Assembly: GCA_003557485.1 (NCBI GenBank)
Contig: PWOI01000091.1
Span: 1-45,462 of the forward strand
Origin: Elusimicrobiota bacterium
GTDB taxonomy: Bacteria > CG03 > SLGR01 > PWQF01
Direction of reading: 5' to 3'
DNA: 45,462 nt
Below are positions 39,952 through 45,462 of the stretch, piece by piece. The notes under the pieces are model-generated. The model was given only the letters and a program-made list of their open reading frames with translations, did not search any database and was not told the DNA's origin. The stretch's first letter is position 1, and each line of letters starts with the position of its first letter. The position numbers and the translations under genes were made by a program.

Positions 39952-41490
39952 ATGAAAAAAAAGAAAATTGTTATTGTAGGAGCCGGGCCAGGGGGGCTGA
40001 CAAGCGGTATGCTTCTTGCCCACAGGGGCGCAGAAGTTGAGATATATGAAAAAGAGACCCGCCCTGGAGGCAGAAACAGGGCAATACGTTTAGGGAATTT
40101 TACTTTTGATACCGGGCCCACGTTCCTGATGATGAAATATATACTGGATGAGATGTTCCAGGAAACAGGCAGAAAATCATCAGACTACCTCGATTTTGTC
40201 AGGCTTGACCCTTTTTACAGGCTGCAGTTTCCCGGTAAAAGATTTTTCCCTTCAGGCAACAGGGATAAAATGAAAAAACAGATTGGTGAACTTTTTCCGG
40301 GTAATGAAAAAGGCTTTGAACAGTTTATGGAAACAGAAGGAAACAGGTTCAGGAAACTTATCCCCTGCCTCCAGAAAGATTACTCGACATTAGGCGCATT
40401 TTTGAATCCCATATTCATAAAAGCAGCTCCCTATATAGCCCCGAGCAAAACACTTTTCGGAAACCTGGGAAGATACTACGATCAAGATGAACTTAAGCTT
40501 GCTTTTACATTTCAGTCAAAATACCTGGGTATGTCTCCCTGGGACTGCCCTGCCCTTTTTACAATACTTTCCTATATGGAGTATGAATACGGAATATACC
40601 ATGTTATGGGAGGCCTCAACAGGATTTCGGCGGCTATGGAAAAAGTACTCAAAGAAGAAGGCGGCAATGTATTCTACAACAAAAAGGTCCGCAAGGTAAT
40701 TAACGAAGAAAAAAATGTAACAGGAATAGAACTTGAAAACGGAGAACAGATAGATGCGGACGAGGTTATAATAAACGCTGATTTCGGATATACGGCGAGC
40801 AATCTTCTTCCGAAAGAATATATTAAAAAATGGGCTCCGGAAAAACTTGAGAAGAAAAATTTTTCATGCGGAACTTTTATGCTGTACCTAGGGCTGGATA
40901 AAAAGTACGAGACACTTCAGCACCACAACATAATATTTGCGGATGATTACAGACAGAATGTGGAAGTTATGTTTAACAACCATAAAATGACTGATGACTT
41001 CTCCTTCTATGTTCACAATCCTTCCGTTACCGACCCCTCTCTTGCCCCTGAAGGAAAAGCGTCTCTTTATGTTCTTGTTCCTGTACCAAATAACAGAAGC
41101 GGAATAGATTGGAACATAGAGAAAGGCCCCTTCCGGGAGAAAGTATTAGATAAAATCATTGAAAAAACAGAAATGAAGGACATACGGGAACATATAGAAG
41201 AAGAAAAAATAATTACTCCCCGTGAATGGGAAAAAGACTATAATGTATATATAGCCGCCGAATTCAGCCTTGCGCACAACCTTTCCCAGATGCTCTATTT
41301 CAGGCCCCACAATAAGTTTGAAGAGCTTAACAATCTTTATCTGACAGGAGGCGGGACCCATCCCGGAAGCGGCCTTCCCACTATATATGAATCAGGCAGG
41401 ATATCAGCTAATCTCATTTCAAAAAAATACGGCCTGCCATACAGGGAACCCTCTTTCAGCGCAAAAGACATTCTGCCTCATGAAAACTGA
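39952..41490 (+). CDS. CrtI-type phytoene/carotenoid desaturase
   Basis: 512 residues. The N-terminal FAD-binding motif is VIVGAGPGGL followed by IYEKETRPGGRNR and FDTGPTFLM; the C-terminal substrate/FAD motif is YLTGGGTHPGSGLPTIYESG. This is the CrtI/CrtN/CrtO family, which introduces double bases or related oxidations on carotenoid precursors at the membrane. The substrate (phytoene, diapophytoene or squalene) cannot be told. No phytoene synthase is adjacent; the squalene/phytoene synthase at 6465-7448 is a possible partner. The ATG has AGGA upstream and the stop overlaps the next gene. Confidence 0.92.
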   Translation: MKKKKIVIVGAGPGGLTSGMLLAHRGAEVEIYEKETRPGGRNRAIRLGNFTFDTGPTFLMMKYILDEMFQETGRKSSDYLDFVRLDPFYRLQFPGKRFFPSGNRDKMKKQIGELFPGNEKGFEQFMETEGNRFRKLIPCLQKDYSTLGAFLNPIFIKAAPYIAPSKTLFGNLGRYYDQDELKLAFTFQSKYLGMSPWDCPALFTILSYMEYEYGIYHVMGGLNRISAAMEKVLKEEGGNVFYNKKVRKVINEEKNVTGIELENGEQIDADEVIINADFGYTASNLLPKEYIKKWAPEKLEKKNFSCGTFMLYLGLDKKYETLQHHNIIFADDYRQNVEVMFNNHKMTDDFSFYVHNPSVTDPSLAPEGKASLYVLVPVPNNRSGIDWNIEKGPFREKVLDKIIEKTEMKDIREHIEEEKIITPREWEKDYNVYIAAEFSLAHNLSQMLYFRPHNKFEELNNLYLTGGGTHPGSGLPTIYESGRISANLISKKYGLPYREPSFSAKDILPHEN

Positions 41491-42454
41491 AAAACCTTTA
41501 ATACTCTGCAGCCGGTGCCTGGGTTTTGACAACTGCAGATACAACGGAGAAATAATACCGGCACCTTTTATCGAAAAACTTTCAGATTTCTGCCGGATTA
41601 TAAATGTCTGTCCCGAAGTTGAAATTGGCCTGGGGGTTCCTCGCAAACCTGTACGAATAATAAAAAAAGGCGATAATTTAAGATTAATACAAACTGAAAC
41701 GCTTAAAGACCAGACTGATAAAATGAATATCTTTTCTGCTCAGTTTATCAACAACCTTCGCGAAGTCCACGGATTTATATTGAAATACAAATCCCCCTCC
41801 TGCGCCCTGAAAGCGGCTAAATATTATCCGTCAACAGATAAGAGTCCTGTATCCGGAAAGGGTCCCGGTTTATTCGGAAAAGCTGTTCTTGACGCCTTTC
41901 CCGGGTATCCGGCAGAAACAGAAACCCGGCTGACAAACTTTAACATAAGAGAACATTTTCTAACCAAACTTTTTACCTTTTCCAGGTTTGATTCAGTCAG
42001 AAAAGAAAGCAGGATAAAACAGCTGATTGACTTTCATGCTCAAAACAAACTGCTTCTTCTTGCATACAACCAGAAGAATATGAGGCTGATGGGGAATATT
42101 CTTGCCAACCAGAAAGAAAAAGGTATGGATAGTACAAAAGAAGAATATAAAATCCTGCTTCTTGATTCATTTAAGAAAAACGCTTCACACAATTCCCATA
42201 TAAATGTAATACAGCACGCAATGGGCTATTTTTCAAAAAAAATAAAAAGAGAAGAGGTCTCGTTTATAACTAATCTCATATCGGAATACAAGAACAATAA
42301 AATTCCCTTGAGTGCCTTAAGAATGGTAATAAGATCTTACATAGTAAGGTTTGATATCGAATATCTAAAATCACAGAGCTACTTTGAGCCCTACCCCGCA
42401 GAACTGGCTGAAGTATCAGATTCGGGTAAGGGAAGAGACTTGAGGCACATATAA
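41480..42454 (+). CDS. DUF523-DUF1722 protein, RudS-like tRNA 4-thiouridine desulfidase candidate
   Basis: 324 residues from ATG 41480, which overlaps the crtI stop by 11 bases; a longer frame to 41387 lies inside crtI. The DUF523 (TudS) half, about 1-150, has SRCLGFDNCRYNGE (Cys13), VCPEVEIGLGVPR (Cys44, Glu46) and KYKSPSCA (Ser105, Cys108), which match the iron-sulfur and catalytic residues of TudS. The DUF1722 half follows, with EHFLTKLFTFSRF and DFHAQNKLLLLAYNQ, the YbgA pattern. This fusion is RudS, reported to remove sulfur from 4-thiouridine in tRNA; s4U shields against near-UV, so pairing with a carotenoid gene is suggestive. Confidence 0.85.
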   Translation: MKTEKPLILCSRCLGFDNCRYNGEIIPAPFIEKLSDFCRIINVCPEVEIGLGVPRKPVRIIKKGDNLRLIQTETLKDQTDKMNIFSAQFINNLREVHGFILKYKSPSCALKAAKYYPSTDKSPVSGKGPGLFGKAVLDAFPGYPAETETRLTNFNIREHFLTKLFTFSRFDSVRKESRIKQLIDFHAQNKLLLLAYNQKNMRLMGNILANQKEKGMDSTKEEYKILLLDSFKKNASHNSHINVIQHAMGYFSKKIKREEVSFITNLISEYKNNKIPLSALRMVIRSYIVRFDIEYLKSQSYFEPYPAELAEVSDSGKGRDLRHI

Positions 42455-42460
42455 AAGTTT

Positions 42461-43135
42461 TTAAAAAACATGACCCTCCCCTTTTTCTTTTTTCAGCAAG
42501 CCTTTTTCCAGCACATAAATTTCTCCTTCTGCGCAGAGCCTTTTAAGAAGCTGCACATCCTGTGATATTAAAATAAAGGAATCGACTTTAGAGAGGTAGT
42601 CCAGTACAATCTGCAGGTGATGGCCGTCAAGCCATTCAAACGGCTCATCAAGAAGTATTATATCCGGTTTCATAGCGGCTATGCCCGCAAGTGCCACAAG
42701 GTGCTTTTCCCCTCCTGAGAGCTTAAACGTGTTCCTTTTTTTAAGTGATTTCAGTCCGAATTCTTTAATAACCTCCGTGACTATTTCCCCTGTTTCAATT
42801 CGGTTTTTCCCCTGGTTGAGCGGCCCGAAAGATATATCCTCCTCAACCTCCGGAAAAAGAATCTGATCATCCGGGTTCTGGAAAAGATAACCTATTTTAG
42901 TCCTGAACCGGGAAAAGTCTTTTTCCTCTTTCATTTCGTTTCCGAAAAGCTCTACAGACCCGGCCTGGGGTTTAATAAGTCCGCTTATTATCTTAAGCAG
43001 TGTTGATTTACCACTGCCGTTGGAACCTGTTATACCTGCGCGGATGCCGGCGGTTAGGCTGAAGTTCAGACCGGAAAAGATATCATCACTTCCGGGGTAA
43101 TGGAATTTAATATTTTTTAAAGCTATTGTATCCAT
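42461..43135 (-). CDS. cbiO: ECF transporter ATPase for nickel/cobalt
   Basis: 224 residues, ABC ATPase. Walker A is GSNGSGKST, the Q-loop FQNPDDQILFPEVEEDISFGP is the CbiO/EcfA hallmark (FQNPDDQ), the signature is KLSGGEKHLVALAG, and Walker B is IILLDEP. It is shorter than many CbiO proteins (270). It powers uptake of the metal bound by CbiM. It overlaps cbiQ by 13 bases, and its stop is only six bases from the convergent rudS-like gene stop. Confidence 0.94.
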   Translation of the reverse strand: MDTIALKNIKFHYPGSDDIFSGLNFSLTAGIRAGITGSNGSGKSTLLKIISGLIKPQAGSVELFGNEMKEEKDFSRFRTKIGYLFQNPDDQILFPEVEEDISFGPLNQGKNRIETGEIVTEVIKEFGLKSLKKRNTFKLSGGEKHLVALAGIAAMKPDIILLDEPFEWLDGHHLQIVLDYLSKVDSFILISQDVQLLKRLCAEGEIYVLEKGLLKKEKGEGHVF

Positions 43136-43836
43136 AACATAAAAGAGACAAATATGGCTGAACCCATAGTAAAAACAATATCATTTATTTTTAGCTTTTC
43201 CCTTAAGAATGACGGAAACCTGCCTTTAAAACCGCGGCAGAGCATAGCGTCGTAAAGAGTTGCGGAATGTATGCGGCTTTTAAGGAGGAGAACCCCTAAC
43301 ATTGTTCCCATTGTCTTGTAAGTTTTTAAATTTGTTTTTGCTATAAAGCCTTTCATTTTCATTGCTTCCTTTAATTTTATGTAATCAGAATGAAGTACGC
43401 TTATATACTTATTGCAGAAATAAAACATCCCGGCAAGCTTACCTGGCATTCCGAAGAATTGAAGAGCTGAAACATTGTTTACAAGAGCAGAGGTTCCTAT
43501 AAGGGAAATTACAAAAAAAGCTATCGCATTGGCTTTCAGAGTTATAGATAATGCGACCTCCACACCGCCTCTGGTATCTCCCGGAAAACTCAAAGGTATG
43601 ATTATCCAGAAAAACAGAATAAAGATATTAACAGCGTAAAGCCTCTGAAGGACTTTCCGAGAATTTAACTTTGAAAAAAGACAAAAGAAGAAAGCAGCAG
43701 CAAAATAAAGCAGTAGCGGATATAATGAGGAAATAAGGGCTACATGAAGGGAAAAGAGAGTAAATACAGGTATCTTGACTCTTTCGTCAAGCAAGTGAAA
43801 AAACGAATCTCCCAGGGAAAACTCATCAATATGCAT
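43123..43836 (-). CDS. cbiQ: ECF transporter T component for nickel/cobalt
   Basis: 237 residues with four to six membrane segments, N-terminal MHIDEFSLGDSF typical of CbiQ, and the cytoplasmic-loop motif region GTMLGVLLLKSRIHSATLYDAMLCRGFKG (the RxA/S-AMxxRG coupling helices, split here as KSRIHSATLYDA and MLCRGF). It links CbiM to the ATPase. Overlaps cbiM by 11 bases and cbiO by 13. Confidence 0.92.
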   Translation of the reverse strand: MHIDEFSLGDSFFHLLDERVKIPVFTLFSLHVALISSLYPLLLYFAAAFFFCLFSKLNSRKVLQRLYAVNIFILFFWIIIPLSFPGDTRGGVEVALSITLKANAIAFFVISLIGTSALVNNVSALQFFGMPGKLAGMFYFCNKYISVLHSDYIKLKEAMKMKGFIAKTNLKTYKTMGTMLGVLLLKSRIHSATLYDAMLCRGFKGRFPSFLREKLKINDIVFTMGSAIFVSFMLWIQ

Positions 43837-44419
43837 TGTTCTTCATTATCATTTCAGGCGAGGTTTTTATAATAAAAGAAACCGCTGCTGCTGTTATGAA
43901 TCCCTCCAGAAGCGCTACCGGGAGATGCCCTGCTGCTATTATTCTTGCAGCCGGAATAAAACTCTGCCTGCTCAGGGAAAGAGAAATATATAAAAGCACT
44001 ACTGAAACAAACACCGAAAGAACCCCGGCTACGAAACCAGCTGCCCGCTTATGTTTTATCAGAGAAAAAAGTTTCCAACACAAAAGTCCCGGCAAAGCCA
44101 TATTTAAAGTATTTACTCCCAGAGCTGTAATTCCACCGTGACCGAATATCAAAGCCTGAAGAAGCAGTCCTGTAAAAAGAGCCGGAAAAATACCCCAGCC
44201 GAGTATTATCCCTGCCAGACCATTGAGAATAAGATGAGCTCCCGCCGGGCCGACGGGAATATGGATAAGCGAAACCACAAAGAAAGCGGAAGTCATAACC
44301 GCAAGGGTAGATATTTCTCTATATGAAATTTTTTTAAGTCCAAGCGATATTCCTGCGGCAGCAAGAATTGTTCCGGCAGCCAGTACTCCGGGAGAAAGCA
44401 CACCATCGGATATATGCAT
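43826..44419 (-). CDS. cbiM: ECF transporter S component for nickel/cobalt
   Basis: 197 residues, six or seven membrane segments. The N-terminal MHISDGVLSP supplies the Met1-His2 metal-binding end of NikM/CbiM, and SLIHIPVGPAGAHLILNG carries the further His ligands. It captures Ni2+ or Co2+ at the outer face. Its ATG shares one base with the stop of the NikL-like gene. The presence of NikK- and NikL-like partners (instead of CbiN) favours nickel. Confidence 0.94.
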   Translation of the reverse strand: MHISDGVLSPGVLAAGTILAAAGISLGLKKISYREISTLAVMTSAFFVVSLIHIPVGPAGAHLILNGLAGIILGWGIFPALFTGLLLQALIFGHGGITALGVNTLNMALPGLLCWKLFSLIKHKRAAGFVAGVLSVFVSVVLLYISLSLSRQSFIPAARIIAAGHLPVALLEGFITAAAVSFIIKTSPEMIMKNNAY

Positions 44420-44856
44420 TATTTATCTTTCTTTCCCATTGTCAGAGCAAAGAGTCCCCATAAGCCGAATATCAGGCTGACACCGGTTACAATACCGAAA
44501 AAACCCGGGGTATATTTACTTTTGTCATTAATGTCAATTTTCAGCGCCTCATTTACAACAATATTTTTTATGATCCTGTGACCCATACCATCATCTATTA
44601 CAGTCTTCCAGTCCCCGGCTGTATCCGGCAAAAAGGCAAAAACACCGTTCTTATCTGTCATACCGGTTATAAATTCTTCCCCGTCAGGCCCATATATTAT
44701 CACATCCGCAAAAGCCGCAGGAGTACCGCCGTCATAATAACTTTTTACAAATAAAGCCCCAGTGCCTTCAGAAGCATATATGGGGTGTCCCCGGACAGCT
44801 GCAGATGCCATATAAACTATTGCTAATGTCAGGAGTATGGATTTAATCACTTTCAT
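44419..44856 (-). CDS. nikL: NikL-like accessory protein of nickel ECF transporter
   Basis: 145 residues. A signal peptide (about 1-25), then an Ig-like domain with DVIIYGPDGEEF, TDKNGVFAFLPDTAGDWKTV and DDGMGHRI, and a C-terminal membrane helix (FFGIVTGVSLIFGLWGLFAL). This arrangement is that of NikL, found beside NikK in Ni ECF transporters, where the conserved His in DGMGH may aid metal delivery. Overlaps the NikK-like gene by 14 bases. Confidence 0.82.
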   Translation of the reverse strand: MKVIKSILLTLAIVYMASAAVRGHPIYASEGTGALFVKSYYDGGTPAAFADVIIYGPDGEEFITGMTDKNGVFAFLPDTAGDWKTVIDDGMGHRIIKNIVVNEALKIDINDKSKYTPGFFGIVTGVSLIFGLWGLFALTMGKKDK

Positions 44857-45462
44857 TTTTTATTCCCGGAATAGAAAATGTAAACGAGATGTCTATACCT
44901 TCCGCTCTTGAAGTAACAAGATATTCTCCCGCAACATCTGCTTTTATTTCCGCCGGCCTGGATTGGGTTGTACGTATTCTGTAACTGCGTCCAACTGGCG
45001 GATACACCCTCAATATTCCCCCTCCCCTTTCTCCCGAATTGAAGACTCCCAACTGAACAGTTTCCTTTTTGCGGAGGCTGAATTCTTTATTTACAGGAGC
45101 TATTTCCGCAGCTTTTCCGTTGAGATTAAAATCGGAATATTTCTCGCATATAATAACTGTACTCCCACAAGCAACGGGACTTTCCATTTGCGGCCTCTGT
45201 AATTGATAAGAGACAGTATACGTTCCTGTTGATTCCAATTTTAATACTGACAATAGGCTCTTTGATTTGCTGTCTGTTTTTATATCCAGAGTTTTTAAAC
45301 CTCCGCACGGAAGGATAACATTGACTCCCTTGATGAGCCTTTCGGATAGAGCAAGATCGCTTTCGGGAAAATCATGGCCGCACCCTATATGAAGTCGGAC
45401 CTCTTCGCCGCGGCCGCCGTAATGGCTTTCTGCTGTGATCCAGTTGTAATGCCCGTAAATAG
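44843..45462 (-). CDS. nikK: NikK-like DUF4198 protein, partial (N-terminus outside window)
   Basis: The frame stays open to the right edge, so the start and signal peptide are missing. Visible residues include YNWITAESHYGG, GCGHDFPESDLAL, TGTYTVSYQLQRP, CEKYSDFNLNG and VGRSYRI, and the end DISFTFSIPG, a DUF4198-type pattern. In Ni ECF operons this gene, NikK, precedes nikL-nikM. An internal TTG at 45253 is not the true start because homologous sequence continues upstream. The operon promoter and any nickel repressor site are outside. Confidence 0.8.
   Translation of the reverse strand, partial: IYGHYNWITAESHYGGRGEEVRLHIGCGHDFPESDLALSERLIKGVNVILPCGGLKTLDIKTDSKSKSLLSVLKLESTGTYTVSYQLQRPQMESPVACGSTVIICEKYSDFNLNGKAAEIAPVNKEFSLRKKETVQLGVFNSGERGGGILRVYPPVGRSYRIRTTQSRPAEIKADVAGEYLVTSRAEGIDISFTFSIPGIKNESD

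Noticed and set aside
42440-42475. Shared terminator between the convergent rudS-like and cbiO genes
   Set aside because: Only six bases separate the stops, and no stable hairpin is visible, just A- and T-rich sequence.
1-45462. tRNA, rRNA, CRISPR arrays, insertion sequences and prophage genes
   Set aside because: The short intergenic gaps were read on both strands and show no cloverleaf-like, repeat-spacer or transposase sequence.

Overview
The window is 45 kb of a compact bacterial chromosome with moderate GC, nearly all coding, and with no rRNA, tRNA, CRISPR array, insertion sequence or phage gene that I can see. The cell is almost certainly diderm: there is a lipoprotein MltD-type lytic transglycosylase, a PorV/UPF0164-type outer-membrane barrel protein and a FlgD-like C-terminal domain on a secreted protein. 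The mix (GSI glutamine synthetase, eukaryote-like squalene synthase, Rnk, miaB/mutS/mutL/miaA block, Mrp/Mbh-like antiporter genes, nickel ECF transporter) fits a little-cultivated diderm lineage, but I cannot name a phylum. The many Na+, K+ and Cl- transport genes hint at a saline or ionically variable habitat; this is inference.

Layout, left to right. (1) 1-4184, minus: DUF3006 protein, MltD-like transglycosylase, and a UvrD-like helicase/RecB-like nuclease that runs off the left edge. A back-to-back promoter pair (4246-4305) separates them from a small plus-strand tautomerase. (2) 4603-11448, minus: diaminopropionate ammonia-lyase, Rnk, a secreted protein, glutamine synthetase, squalene/phytoene synthase, HD phosphohydrolase, HAD hydrolase and zinc-ribbon methyltransferase. 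(3) 11555-17594, minus: PilZ, LapA, MutS, MutL, MiaA, with overlapping or closely spaced genes. (4) 19020-19947 plus miaB: a winged-helix regulator and a nucleotidyltransferase joined to miaB by ATGA overlaps, transcribed from a promoter carrying two identical 17-bp palindromes exactly 21 bp apart.

(5) 19981-30804, minus: the most remarkable part, a ten-gene ion-transport operon under one promoter. Seven Mrp/Mbh-like membrane subunits (without the large MrpA antiporter domain) come first; the MrpG subunit carries a C-terminal PTS EIIA-like domain. Next is a CPA2-type cation/H+ antiporter that also ends in an EIIA-like domain, then a ClC chloride protein fused to two CBS domains and a histidine-kinase-type ATPase domain without a phosphoacceptor helix, then an SLC12-like cation-chloride cotransporter. 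Together these would cover Na+, H+, K+ and Cl- movement with several fused regulatory domains; I do not know this arrangement as a described system.

(6) 30889-36065, minus: five secreted or outer-membrane proteins in one operon (beta-rich surface protein, PapD-like chaperone, ZU5/FlgD-like protein, PorV-like barrel, tandem carbohydrate-binding-like protein), possibly a surface-structure system. (7) 36083-39347, minus: HPP-PEBP membrane fusion, macrodomain protein, DNA polymerase IV and a DnaQ-like exonuclease. (8) 39495-42454, plus: DUF2141 protein, CrtI-type carotenoid desaturase and a DUF523-DUF1722 protein resembling the tRNA 4-thiouridine desulfidase RudS. (9) 42461-45462, minus: a nickel/cobalt ECF transporter operon (CbiO, CbiQ, CbiM, NikL-like, NikK-like) entering from the right edge.

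No gene-free stretch exceeds about 220 bases. All functions rest on motif reading; no database search or structure prediction was run.
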